DNA of 11,885 nucleotides from Pyrobaculum sp. (GTDB taxonomy: Archaea > Thermoproteota > Thermoprotei > Thermoproteales > Thermoproteaceae): positions 1 through 11,885 of the forward strand of contig JAJHQT010000021.1 in the NCBI GenBank assembly GCA_020833205.1, read 5' to 3'. The notes below the pieces were generated by a model. The model did not search any database, was not told the DNA's origin, and saw only the letters and a program-made list of their open reading frames with translations. The position numbers were made by a program, and so were the translations under genes. Of the stretch, positions 1 to 6,390 are shown piece by piece; position 1 is the first letter of the stretch, and every line of letters starts with the position of its first letter.

Positions 1-18
1 CTCGGCAAGCGCCTTCAC
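1..18 (-). CDS. Possible start of a leaderless gene running off the left edge
   Basis: Reading leftwards from position 18, a GTG codon opens a frame coding M-K-A-L-A-E before the window ends. A TATA-like block (AAAAATATTT, plus strand 41-50) lies about 26 bases upstream, the same spacing seen before the first genes of the other units here. Six codons are too few to identify a product. The call rests on promoter spacing and an open frame only. Confidence 0.3.
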
Positions 19-40
19 GTAGAGACTTGGGACGTTAGTT

Positions 41-50
41 AAAAATATTT
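41..50 (-). promoter_or_regulatory. TATA-like promoter for the left-edge gene
   Basis: The A/T-only block AAAAATATTT is centred about 27 bases upstream of the candidate GTG at 18. That matches the leaderless spacing of this genome. It could also face the plus strand, but no convincing plus-strand gene begins 25 bases downstream. Confidence 0.3.
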
Positions 51-375
51 GTGACGCCGTGCGTGAGGGCGTCCAAGTCTAGACGTCGGTTATGCGCCTC
101 TAAAAGAGGACTTCCAAATCACACAAGAGCTGACTTACTCTGCCGCCTCGGCATATCTGCCGTGAACCTCAAGCCCAAGACTCCTCCGTCTTTCAGCCTG
201 TGGCCGCGTGCCCATATCACCACAAAAGAGCAGGCGCAAGGTCTTCGATTTTTTGGTTCATCGTTTTCAATATTCGGTTCTCATTATCAATATTTTCTAC
301 AGCGTGTCGGTTCAACGTTCTTCGACGTCGGAGCCTTTGTAGTTAATTTTAGCATTGACCGCCGCGGCTGAGCAC
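51..375. other. Stretch with no credible gene
   Basis: A 106-codon open frame begins with GTG at 51, but its translation is low in hydrophobic pattern, rich in Arg, Ser, Pro and Phe, and resembles no family I know. Bases 240-355 are unusually A/T-rich and contain scattered copies of GGTTC (around 255, 276, 309 and 444), one of which (GGTTCATCGT, 255-264) is the exact reverse complement of 374-383. I see no RNA gene or protein family here. It looks like eroded accessory DNA. Confidence 0.4.
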
Positions 376-451
376 GATGAACCGTCCTTACAGGTACTGC
401 CTCACAGGTCTACAAAGACCTGTGAGGAAACTCCTGCAGGTACGGTTCATC
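376..451. repeat. Two-tier 76-base hairpin (inverted repeat)
   Basis: The outer arms GATGAACCGT (376-385) and ACGGTTCATC (442-451) are perfect complements. The inner arms CCTCACAGGTCT (400-411) and AGACCTGTGAGG (416-427) form a perfect 12-base-pair stem with a four-base loop ACAA. Between them 386-388/438-440 and 391-394/433-436 can also pair, so nearly the whole element folds into one rod. It could be a miniature transposon-like repeat, the end of a mobile element, or a structured RNA. No transposase or terminator T-run is visible beside it. Confidence 0.75.
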
Positions 452-567
452 TATTCTCCACGCCGCGTTTCGGAAAAGCCGAACCAGACTCGTAGGCACG
501 ATCGTGTCAGTGTATGTGAATAGGTGTCTGTGGCGGATTCGTCATTTTCCTCCTCCCCCTCTTCTTT

Positions 568-1157
568 ATGCATGAGCTCGTGAAGGCGGTGCTGGCGCTT
601 GCGTTGTCTACAGCGGCGGCTGTGTGGTTGCTGGGCGTGGCGCTTCATCTGAGGCCTAGCACAGACCAACTGGCCTACGGCAACCCCTGCCGTACCTCAA
701 GGTGTGCATAGACTCAGGCACCGCGAAGTTTTGGGGGGAGGACTTCAGCGGCTTGCCCTACGAGCGGGTTTGGCTGTACGTCAACGGCTAGCTTAAAGTC
801 TCCGGAGGCCCTGGCACAGACACCACGGCGGAGTGCGGCGACGAGGTAGCCGCCGTGGTTAAATACCACAGCGGCATCAAGAAGATAGAGGGACGCATAC
901 TATGCACCAAACCCATAAAGACGCCGGGCGGCGGCCAGCAAATCGTCAACTTGCACTTTGAAGTCAGAACGGCGTTGGCGGCCCAAGACGCGGCCGGCAA
1001 CGCAGACGTGGCGGGCCTGCCGGTAGACGTCGTGGAGTCGTGCGAAGTTCGGCCCAGAGACGACTACTACAACTCTGTCGTATACATAATTCCGCGCACT
1101 CCAGACGTCTTGATATGTGACACCTCAGGCTACTCGCCCAGCAAGTCGTATGGCTGA
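568..1157 (+). pseudogene. Broken gene for a membrane-anchored or exported protein
   Basis: From ATG 568 the frame encodes a short charged N-terminus and then a hydrophobic Ala/Leu/Val segment (about residues 5-27) typical of a signal anchor. It meets a TAG at 709. A second frame, open from about 684 to 1157, continues naturally if one C is restored to the C-run at 684-687, giving a junction N-P-L-P-Y-L. That frame is interrupted once by TAG at 789-791. The repaired product would be about 195 residues, with an extracellular-looking domain rich in beta-type residues and five cysteines (in CIDSG, AECGDE, ILCTKP, ESCEV and ICDTSG contexts). I do not recognise the family. Two independent lesions argue for a pseudogene rather than one sequencing error. 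The part from GTG 855 might still be read but would lack the anchor. Confidence 0.6.
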
Positions 1158-1178
1158 CGCGCCGAGCCAGCTATGGAG

Positions 1179-1196
1179 CCGACATGCGGATGTCGG
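1179..1196. repeat. Short perfect hairpin
   Basis: CCGACAT and ATGTCGG pair perfectly around the loop GCGG. It lies 22 bases after the end of the broken exported-protein gene and about 36 bases beyond the 3' end of the minus-strand tRNA-Leu, so it could mark a transcript end for either. There is no following T-run, so a terminator role is only a guess. Confidence 0.35.
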
Positions 1197-1247
1197 TCTA
1201 GACTAGACAGAAGCCGGAATGATTCGGTGGATGCGGGGGGTGGGATT

Positions 1248-1265
1248 TTTAGGTGGGCGCATCCC
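1248..1265 (-). other. 18-base non-canonical tRNA intron in the T-loop
   Basis: This insert (GGGATGCGCCCACCTAAA, minus strand) lies after T-loop position 57. The intron's GGGAT can pair with ATCCC just past the 3' junction, and exon GGGT can pair with ACCC, leaving TCA as a three-base bulge. This gives a relaxed bulge-helix form of the archaeal splicing-endonuclease site. Because A residues flank both junctions, the exact boundary can slide by one or two bases. Confidence 0.8.
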
Positions 1266-1304
1266 TGAACCCACGCAGGCCTACGCCACAGGGACCTCAA
1301 CCCT
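1266..1304. repeat. Left arm of an inverted tRNA-Leu duplication
   Basis: These 39 bases, covering anticodon arm to T-loop of the intact tRNA, are the reverse complement of 2054-2092 with a single mismatch (at the base pairing position 2066). The two arms enclose about 750 bases that include the PaREP2-like remains. Confidence 0.9.
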
Positions 1305-1356
1305 GCCCCTTTGACCTGGCTCGGGCACCCCCGCTCCGTAAGGAGCAATGCGTTAG

Positions 1357-1369
1357 TTTAAATATTTTT
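1357..1369 (-). promoter_or_regulatory. TATA-like promoter of tRNA-Leu
   Basis: The run TTTAAATATTTTT (plus strand) is centred about 28 bases upstream of the tRNA 5' end at 1334. This fits an archaeal TBP site driving a tRNA with little or no leader. It is the only strong A/T block between the tRNA and 1400. Confidence 0.6.
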
Positions 1370-1474
1370 CAGAGGACGGGGCTGCTTTGTATCAACGCGG
1401 CTACTGTGAACAGTAGTCTCTACGGCTGTCTGCTGGTTAAAAACGCAACATAACCGCCGTGTTTGTTGTTTAAG

Positions 1475-2039
1475 GTGATCTACAAGCCGCCGTATACGCG
1501 CCGCGGCCGCTTGTCGTTTACTGCGCAACGAATTAGCTCTTTCCCCGCCGCATATGCTACAGAAGATTATTATACGTAACGCTCCAGGCCTGTAGAGCCT
1601 CTACAAAAGGAGGCCAGAAGAGGATGCACCTCGGCAATTCGACTCCACGGCGATAGACAGAGGCGTAGCCCCAGCCCTGAAGCGCATCTACTTAGCCGGG
1701 AGTCTTTGGAGGTGGTAAGAGAATTCAAAGCCATGAGTCTTGTGGAGGGCGTCCACTTCGCTGTAAGGTGGAGTGGGGAGAGGGGCTTTGTTTCTCCTCT
1801 GGCTGAGGGCGTGAGGCGCCTCGCGTGGCTCTAGACACACGGCGGAGAAGAACAGGTGCGGAAGGCGGCTGAATTCCTCAAATTACTCTAGGCGGGGGCG
1901 GTGAAGCTGGTTGAGGTTTTGAGGGGGCCGCGTCTACAAGATGCTCGACGGCAGGTCGATGATTAACGGCGCCAACAGACGCGTAGACGCCTTGACTTAC
2001 AAAGAGCTGAGAAAGAAGATAAAGAGGTGGAGCCGCTGA
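1475..2039 (+). pseudogene. Decayed PaREP2-like repeated protein
   Basis: One frame from about 1475 reads through to 1891 with stops at 1577 (TAA), 1832 (TAG) and 1889 (TAG). Its best-preserved part contains E-G-V-H-F-A-V-R-W, then G-E-R-G-F-V-S-P-L-A-E-G-V-R-R-L-A-W-L, then G-G-E-E-Q-V-R-K-A-A-E-F-L-K. A second frame, from about 1932 to the TGA at 2037, gives V-Y-K-M-L-D-G and later D-A-L-T-Y-K-E-L ending K-R-W-S-R. From memory these blocks, in this order, resemble the middle and C-terminal end of the PaREP2-type proteins repeated in Pyrobaculum genomes, with the stretch between them deleted. Bases 1593-1700 also hold a plausible alternative frame (A-I-D-R-G-V-A-P-A-L-K-R-I-Y-L-A-G), suggesting another frameshift. 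Function is unknown for the family. That it is broken is clear; the family name is a recollection that a database search should test. Confidence 0.5.
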
Positions 2040-2052
2040 CGCCTCTGGGCTT

Positions 2053-2127
2053 TAGGGTTGAGGTCTCTGTGGCGTAGGCCTGCGTGGGTTCAAAGGCGGG
2101 TTGGCGGGGATGAATCCAACCCCCGCA
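2053..2127 (+). pseudogene. Truncated tRNA-Leu relic
   Basis: The sequence from the anticodon stem (TAGGG, loop TTGAGGT, CTCTG) through the variable arm and T-stem GTGGG to TTCA matches the intact tRNA-Leu at 1232-1334. It then has a 20-base insert at the same T-loop point (about 2093-2112), AAT, and a 3' end CCAACCCCCGCA. The acceptor and D-arm 5' half are missing, the T-stem has a G/A mismatch, and the acceptor strand is one C short, so it cannot make a normal tRNA. No promoter-like TATA is seen upstream. It ends 11 bases before the pyrI TATA box. It may mark a rearrangement or old integration site. A split-tRNA half is less likely because a complete gene is present nearby. Confidence 0.75.
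2054..2092. repeat. Right arm of the inverted tRNA-Leu duplication
   Basis: This is the reverse complement of 1266-1304 with one mismatch in 39 bases. Outside the arm the identity falls away sharply on both sides, giving defined duplication edges. Confidence 0.9.
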
Positions 2128-2137
2128 CTAGTTATTC

Positions 2138-2144
2138 TTATAAA
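2138..2144 (+). promoter_or_regulatory. TATA box of the pyrI-pyrE-pyrD operon
   Basis: TTATAAA is centred 24 bases upstream of ATG 2165. This spacing predicts transcription starting at or next to that ATG, and it is the main reason for choosing 2165 over the upstream GTG 2153 or ATG 2156. Confidence 0.7.
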
Positions 2145-2164
2145 GGGGGCTTGTGATGTGGTTG

Positions 2165-2620
2165 ATGTCTAGAGAGCTTATTGTGAGCAAGATTGAAAAC
2201 GGCACTGTTATTGACCACATACCGGCGGGGAGGGCCCTCGCCGTGCTTAGGGTCTTGGGGATAACTGGGAAGGAGGGGATGAGGGTGGCGCTTGTCATGA
2301 ACGTCGAGTCTGGCAAGCTGGGGAGGAAGGACATCATCAAGATCGAGGGGCGCGAGCTGACGCCGGAGGAGGTGAACATAATCTCCGCAGTGGCGCCTAC
2401 CGCTACGATAAACATCATCAGGAATTTCGAGGTGGTGAAGAAGTTCAAGGTGTCGCCGCCTGAGGTGATCAAGGGGAGGTTTAGGTGCAAAAATCCTACC
2501 TGCATTACCAACGCCCCCAGGGAGTCTGTGGAGCCTACCTTCTATCTAGTGAGGAGGGAGCCGCCGTTGTTTGTCTGCGCCTACTGCGGCAGATACCACG
2601 AGCTTAGCGATCTTCTATGA
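2165..2620 (+). CDS. pyrI: Aspartate carbamoyltransferase regulatory subunit
   Basis: PyrI is the non-catalytic subunit of aspartate carbamoyltransferase. It binds nucleotide effectors and joins catalytic PyrB trimers into the allosteric holoenzyme at the first committed step of pyrimidine synthesis. The 151-residue product matches the family length. The N-terminal allosteric domain has the typical [16 protein letters not shown] segment (residues 7-22). The C-terminal zinc domain has the four ligands Cys108, Cys113, Cys138 and Cys141, in the same C-x4-C ... C-x2-C spacing as the Escherichia coli protein. In-frame GTG 2153 and ATG 2156 would add four residues, but the TATA spacing and the usual family N-terminus favour 2165. 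Its last four bases overlap the pyrE start (ATGA), so translation is probably coupled. PyrB, often adjacent to pyrI in archaea, is not in the window. Confidence 0.96.
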   Translation: MSRELIVSKIENGTVIDHIPAGRALAVLRVLGITGKEGMRVALVMNVESGKLGRKDIIKIEGRELTPEEVNIISAVAPTATINIIRNFEVVKKFKVSPPEVIKGRFRCKNPTCITNAPRESVEPTFYLVRREPPLFVCAYCGRYHELSDLL

Positions 2621-3198
2621 TTGAGGAGTTTGTAAAACAGGGGATTTTGAAATTTGGCGATTTTCAGCTCTCCAGCGGTTTGAGGAGTCCGTTTTACGTG
2701 GACCTCCGAGGCGTGTTGGGGATGCCAGACTTATTTGGGTTTGTGGTGGAGAGGTACCTTGGAGTTGTGTCTAGGCTGAATTTCGACGTGGTTTTGGGCG
2801 TGGCGACTGGGGGGATTCCTTATGCCTCGGTTTTGGGCTACTTGTTGAGAAAGCCCATCGGTTATGTGCGTCCTGAGGCTAAGGGACACGGCACAGGACG
2901 GCAGGTGGAGGGTGCAGACGTATCCGGGCGGAGGGTCTTAATCATAGACGACGTGTTGACCACGGGGAAGAGCGTCGTGGGCGCCGTCAACGCTGTGCGG
3001 GCCGCAGGCGGCGTGGTGGTCGGCGTGGTGGTGTTTTTAGATAGGGAGCAGTGCGGCTCTCAGCACGTCAAGTCTGCCACCGGGGTCGAGGTGCACAGCG
3101 TCTATAAAATGCGGGAGCTTTTGCAGGCCGTGAGGCCGTATATAGACGAGGAGCTGTACAAGTCCGTGGTTGACTATTTGTCTCAATGGCGCTGTTGA
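2617..3198 (+). CDS. pyrE: Orotate phosphoribosyltransferase
   Basis: PyrE joins orotate and PRPP to make orotidine 5'-monophosphate, the fifth step of UMP synthesis, in the cytosol as a dimer. The 193-residue product has a type I phosphoribosyltransferase fold. It shows the [14 protein letters not shown] start (residues 16-29), the flexible catalytic loop R-P-E-A-K-G-H-G (85-92), and the PRPP-binding motif [13 protein letters not shown] (107-119). Lys89 and His91 correspond to the key loop Lys103 and His105 of the enteric enzyme. The residue matching Lys100 is Pro86, an unusual change that may be lineage-specific. ATG 2617 overlaps the end of pyrI and the gene ends inside the start of pyrD, so the three are co-transcribed. 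Confidence 0.96.
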   Translation: MIEEFVKQGILKFGDFQLSSGLRSPFYVDLRGVLGMPDLFGFVVERYLGVVSRLNFDVVLGVATGGIPYASVLGYLLRKPIGYVRPEAKGHGTGRQVEGADVSGRRVLIIDDVLTTGKSVVGAVNAVRAAGGVVVGVVVFLDREQCGSQHVKSATGVEVHSVYKMRELLQAVRPYIDEELYKSVVDYLSQWRC

Positions 3199-4079
3199 GG
3201 CTAGTCGGGCGGGTTCTCCACGGCGTACATCCCGAAATAAGCCATCGACTCGGCTCTCTTCTCTTCTCCATCCCCCTGCCTCCTTGCCGCTGTGAGCGGC
3301 GTTGGGAGGTGGGAGACGTCAAGACGTGCGGACCCGTGGGCGTCGCCGCTGGGCTGGACAAGACGGGGGCCTACGCCCGCTTTCTCTCCTTTTTCTGCCC
3401 CGGCTTTCTCGTCGTCGGCTCCACTTTGCCGTATAGACGTCGTGGAAATAGGCCGCCTCGCGTTGCTAGATTAAGCCCCTACTCGTTGGTGAACGCCATG
3501 GGGCTGAACAGCCCCGGCATCGACAGAGTTGTGTCTAGACTGGCGGGTTTGGACTACCCCGTCTTCATCAGTCTGGCAGGCTTCAACGCTGGGGATTTCC
3601 TCGTCCAACTGCTTTACCTCCGGCGGCACTACAGGCCGGCTGCCGTCGAGGTCAACATCTCCAGCCCCACCTACAGAGGGTTTTGGCGGAGCTTGCCTGA
3701 GCTCGTCAACGTGGATATCCCGCTTTTCGTCAAGGTGGGGCCCTCCACTGACATCTCCTCTGTGGCTAGGGCTGTCAAGAGGGCTGGGTGGGGTCTGGTG
3801 GTGACTAACACCTTCCCAGTGGAAGACAGGCGCATAAGCGTGGGGAGGGGCGGCCTCAGCGGGCTTCTGCTCTATAGATATGGCATCAGACTTTTGGAGA
3901 GGGTCAGGACGTACGTGGGGCGCGACGTACCTATCATCTACTCAGGCGGCTTGTTTGCTTGTAGCCAACTTAGAGAGGCGCTGAGGCTAGCCGACGCCGC
4001 CGAGGTGCTCACTGCGGTTTTATACTTCACACCTTACATCATCACCCTGCTCAACCAATGTCTAGACAGTCTACGGTAG
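3186..4079 (+). CDS. pyrD: Dihydroorotate dehydrogenase, class 2-like
   Basis: The enzyme oxidises dihydroorotate to orotate with FMN, the step just before PyrE. The 297-residue sequence carries the class 2 signature in order: H-P-E-I-S-H near the N-terminus (15-20), A-A-G-L-D-K-T-G (54-61), G-S-T-L-P (78-82) followed by [15 protein letters not shown] (103-111), V-N-I-S-S-P-T (156-162) with Ser160 at the class 2 catalytic-base position, F-V-K-V-G-P (181-186), T-N-T (207-209), G-G-L-S-G (222-226) and the phosphate-binding S-G-G (253-255). It is shorter than bacterial class 2 enzymes and lacks an obvious membrane-inserting extension, although the N-terminal 30 residues are amphipathic. ATG 3186 lies 13 bases inside pyrE. 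Its 3' end overlaps the convergent Mut7-C gene by 29 bases. A quinone acceptor is expected for the class but cannot be seen here. Confidence 0.9.
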   Translation: MALLRLVGRVLHGVHPEISHRLGSLLFSIPLPPCRCERRWEVGDVKTCGPVGVAAGLDKTGAYARFLSFFCPGFLVVGSTLPYRRRGNRPPRVARLSPYSLVNAMGLNSPGIDRVVSRLAGLDYPVFISLAGFNAGDFLVQLLYLRRHYRPAAVEVNISSPTYRGFWRSLPELVNVDIPLFVKVGPSTDISSVARAVKRAGWGLVVTNTFPVEDRRISVGRGGLSGLLLYRYGIRLLERVRTYVGRDVPIIYSGGLFACSQLREALRLADAAEVLTAVLYFTPYIITLLNQCLDSLR

Positions 4080-4539
4080 TCTTCTCCGCCTCTTCTACCA
4101 ACCTCCTCAGCCCCCTCCAGTGGGACCCCACCCAGTAGAAACGTCCGCAGGATACGCAACGCCAACACCGCTGACTGTGTATTTCATGTCCCACAGCCTT
4201 CTCGGCCTCTTCACAGGAGACCTCGGCCAACGCGCCGCCGCAGACGGGACACACAGACTTTGTAAACGGCCTCAGGCCCATTTTGAGAAACGCCGCGACC
4301 CACTTCACGTGGTCGTCTGTGGCTATGAGGAGCGTGGGGCCTCTTCTACGTCTAAAGAGGTCTTTGTCGCGAGTTACCACGAAACATTCCGTCTCGGCCA
4401 ACTCGACGTCTTTCAACTCGGCGTTGTAGACGACAGAGACGCCGAACAGAATACGTAGCATACGGGCGAGCCATCCCAACATGGAGTCTACATATATACA
4501 GTCTAGACGGGGGTCGCCCTTGAGGAGGCAGTCTACCAC
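4051..4539 (-). CDS. Mut7-C RNase domain protein with zinc ribbon
   Basis: The 162-residue product matches the Mut7-C family (DUF82/COG1656), a PIN-like nuclease fold followed by a zinc ribbon, widespread in archaea and predicted to cleave RNA. The core begins V-D-S-M-L-G-W-L-A-R-M-L-R-I-L (17-31). Acidic residues in T-R-D-K-D (56-60) and T-D-D (74-76) are candidate metal ligands. Zinc-binding pairs are C-P-V-C (97-100) and C-V-S-C (128-131), and the family ending F-Y-W-x-G-S-H-W is at 134-141. The first 14 residues precede the usual start of the domain. ATG 4539 is kept because no better in-frame start is seen. The start overlaps the end of rqcH by 7 bases, so it is probably the second gene of that transcript. 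The physiological substrate is unknown. Confidence 0.88.
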   Translation of the reverse strand: MVDCLLKGDPRLDCIYVDSMLGWLARMLRILFGVSVVYNAELKDVELAETECFVVTRDKDLFRRRRGPTLLIATDDHVKWVAAFLKMGLRPFTKSVCPVCGGALAEVSCEEAEKAVGHEIHSQRCWRCVSCGRFYWVGSHWRGLRRLVEEAEKTTVDCLDIG

Positions 4540-6374
4540 AGGGCGAAGATCTGTTCAATCTCCTCCCAAGCCGTCGGCGAGCCGCTACCTTGCTCTGAAA
4601 TGTGCGAGGGGCCGGGGAGCGCGGCCACCACGTCGTCTACCGGACAGCCGGTCTGCCTAGCCACCTCCTTGGCCAGTTTGCCCTTTTCTAAATTGCCTGG
4701 AGTCACGACGAAGTAGCGCTCTGCCAGCAGAGGCGCCGACCTCGGCGGCGCCGCCACAACTCTATACACGTCGCCGTCTTTTCTACAGCCCACGGCCAGC
4801 TCCAGACGGACGTTTCTCACGTACTCCCTCTTACCGTAGATCATGAAAGAGCCCTTGGCCAGATACTGCCCAGAGGGCGGTTGTTTAGACACCTGCTCGC
4901 CGCGGACGTAGTAGACGTCTATGGCGTGTACGCCTATCTTCCACGCCCTGCTGTAGGCTGCGGCGAACTGCGCCACTTGGTACACCTCAAGCAAGTCGTC
5001 CATAGGCGGGGCCACGACGGCCGAGGCGCCGGGAATGTCTGCGTGGAAAAAGAGGTAGTGGTCCTTTAGATACCTCCTGACGACCGTCTCGTTCTGCGAC
5101 GCGTCTCTCCCCCCTATCACCGGTTTCCTGCCGGTGGTGAGGGTCCAGTGGAATCTCTCAAACCAGCTTCTCCTCGCCACGGCCTTAACCGACGTCTTCA
5201 CCTCCTCCTCGGACCTGCGCTGTTTCTCCTCCACCTCGGCAAGCTCCTTCTTGAGCCTCTCCAACACTTGAACCGCCTTAGATGCCTTCTCCTCGAGCTC
5301 CTTCGCCTCGTCGAAAAGCTTCGTGATGTAGCGGCCCAGCGACGTGTCTCTAGACACCTCCATTACTTCACCCTCCGGAAGTTCTATCTTCACCTTAGAT
5401 CTGTCTACGTGTAGTATACGTATACTGCTTTCACCACCTCTCAACGCCTCCTCTATTTCGTTTTTATACATGAGGAGCTTGTGAGCGAGACTTTTGAGTC
5501 TCGTAGCCTCTTCTCTATATTCAGGAATCTTCTTCTCCAGCTCAGCCACCGTGGCCTCAAGCTTCTTACGCCTTGCCGCCAGCTCTTGAGTCTTTTGGAC
5601 AGCCATCGCCGCCAGCTCCATGGGCGTGAAGTAGTAGTCTAACGCAGCCCAGAAGCTGTTGAACAGCTTAACCTCGTCGCATTGCATAGACACAGGCCTA
5701 ATAGGCATGACTGTAACGGAGGCGCCTCCCTTGATGCATACGGCAGGTTCTAACCTACCCGCGCGGATTTGATCGATCAACGTTTTCAACATCTCGGCCA
5801 ATGCCCTCGGGGAGGCGCCGACTCGGGCGATGAGCTCGTCCGCCAGCTCAGGCCCCGTGCCCAGCCGCCTGATTAAGCTTCTCCTCACGTCGCTTGGGTC
5901 TATGGCCTTCTCTATCGCGTCGACATCGGCGGTTAACACGTCTATAAAAACCGCAGGCGGGTACGCGTAGGGCAGGCCAGACCTAACTTCGCGGTCTTTG
6001 CCTCTGTAGCTGTGTAGAAGCCACACCACCTTTCCCTCTCTCACGGCGATTACGTTGAAAGGCTCGAGTAGCTCCACCACAAGTCTGCCGGAGCTGAACG
6101 CCAGCTCTACTATCCGGTCAAAACGAGGCATGGAAACAGCTGTAAGTCTCTCGTCGCGGAAAAGCCCCCTCAAGGTCTCAGCCCCCTCGTGGCTCTTCTC
6201 AGGGATGACGCCTGTGAGGGAGACCCTATGCCGAGTCGCAACTAAATAGGCAGAGGAAAGCTTAAAGAGAAACCCGACTTCGGTCCTGTATATGTTTTCC
6301 ACCTTGCTACCAACTACGCCGCCCATCTCCGCCACAGACGCGAGTAGGTCAAACGCCGTCATCACTCTCTTCAC
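4533..6374 (-). CDS. rqcH: RqcH/NFACT ribosome quality-control factor
   Basis: The protein belongs to the NFACT/Rqc2/Tae2 family, which binds obstructed large ribosomal subunits carrying peptidyl-tRNA and in bacteria and eukaryotes adds C-terminal tails to the stalled chain. The 613-residue product has an NFACT-N domain (about 1-200) including F-D-R at 85-87, the conserved Asp-Arg pair of the family. A helix-hairpin-helix-like segment with G-T-G-P-E-L-A-D-E-L follows at 172-181. A long coiled coil is split in two (about 258-312 and 355-398). The NFACT-R domain spans about 403-525, with W-F-E-R-F-H-W, V-I-G-G-R-D-A-S-Q-N-E and K-G-S-F-M-I-Y-G-K-R-E. The start is GTG 6374, 23 bases from the centre of an A/T block. 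ATG 6362 is an alternative that would drop four residues. Overlap with the Mut7-C gene suggests coupling of ribosome rescue and RNA cleavage. Confidence 0.94.
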   Translation of the reverse strand: MKRVMTAFDLLASVAEMGGVVGSKVENIYRTEVGFLFKLSSAYLVATRHRVSLTGVIPEKSHEGAETLRGLFRDERLTAVSMPRFDRIVELAFSSGRLVVELLEPFNVIAVREGKVVWLLHSYRGKDREVRSGLPYAYPPAVFIDVLTADVDAIEKAIDPSDVRRSLIRRLGTGPELADELIARVGASPRALAEMLKTLIDQIRAGRLEPAVCIKGGASVTVMPIRPVSMQCDEVKLFNSFWAALDYYFTPMELAAMAVQKTQELAARRKKLEATVAELEKKIPEYREEATRLKSLAHKLLMYKNEIEEALRGGESSIRILHVDRSKVKIELPEGEVMEVSRDTSLGRYITKLFDEAKELEEKASKAVQVLERLKKELAEVEEKQRRSEEEVKTSVKAVARRSWFERFHWTLTTGRKPVIGGRDASQNETVVRRYLKDHYLFFHADIPGASAVVAPPMDDLLEVYQVAQFAAAYSRAWKIGVHAIDVYYVRGEQVSKQPPSGQYLAKGSFMIYGKREYVRNVRLELAVGCRKDGDVYRVVAAPPRSAPLLAERYFVVTPGNLEKGKLAKEVARQTGCPVDDVVAALPGPSHISEQGSGSPTAWEEIEQIFALW

Positions 6375-6390
6375 AACAGCCTCATCAAGC

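Larger units (their letters stand above)
1232..1334 (-). tRNA. tRNA-Leu (anticodon GAG) with a T-loop intron
   Basis: On the minus strand the sequence folds as a long-variable-arm leucine tRNA. The acceptor GCGGGGG pairs with CCCCCGC and is followed by discriminator A. The D-arm has CCC/GGG and the GG of the D-loop. The anticodon stem CAGGG/CCCTG closes the loop TTGAGGT with anticodon GAG. The variable arm contains GGC-GTAG-GCC, and the T-stem is GTGGG/CCCAC. The T-loop is interrupted: TTCA and AAT are separated by 18 bases (plus strand about 1248-1265), and removal leaves the standard TTCAAAT. The spliced length is 85, normal for tRNA-Leu. CCA is not encoded. A TATA-like block sits about 28 bases upstream. 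Non-canonical introns in tRNA arms are known in Thermoproteales. A close truncated copy lies inverted at 2053-2127. Confidence 0.93.

Noticed and set aside
51..371. 106-codon open frame on the plus strand
   Set aside because: No family resemblance, odd composition and no promoter at the right distance; treated as chance.
240..451. CRISPR-like array from the repeated GGTTC motifs
   Set aside because: Copies are only 5-10 bases long, irregularly spaced and in both orientations.
855..1157. Independent 100-codon gene
   Set aside because: Homogeneous sequence continues upstream of its GTG to the TAG at 789 and beyond, so it is the tail of a longer broken gene.
1253..1453. 66-codon open frame on the plus strand
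   Set aside because: It lies antisense across the tRNA-Leu and its promoter.
789..1891. Three in-frame TAG codons in the two broken genes, suggesting TAG might be read as an amino acid
   Set aside because: Each gene also has a frameshift or a TAA, and intact genes nearby use TAG as a terminal stop (pyrD, ATP-cone gene). Ordinary decay explains it.
2053..2127. 3' half of a trans-spliced split tRNA
   Set aside because: The T-stem is mismatched, the acceptor strand is short by one base, no promoter is visible and an intact tRNA of the same anticodon lies nearby.
6340..6372. GTGATGA on the minus strand as a C box of a guide RNA
   Set aside because: It falls in the first codons of rqcH and has no D box at a suitable distance.
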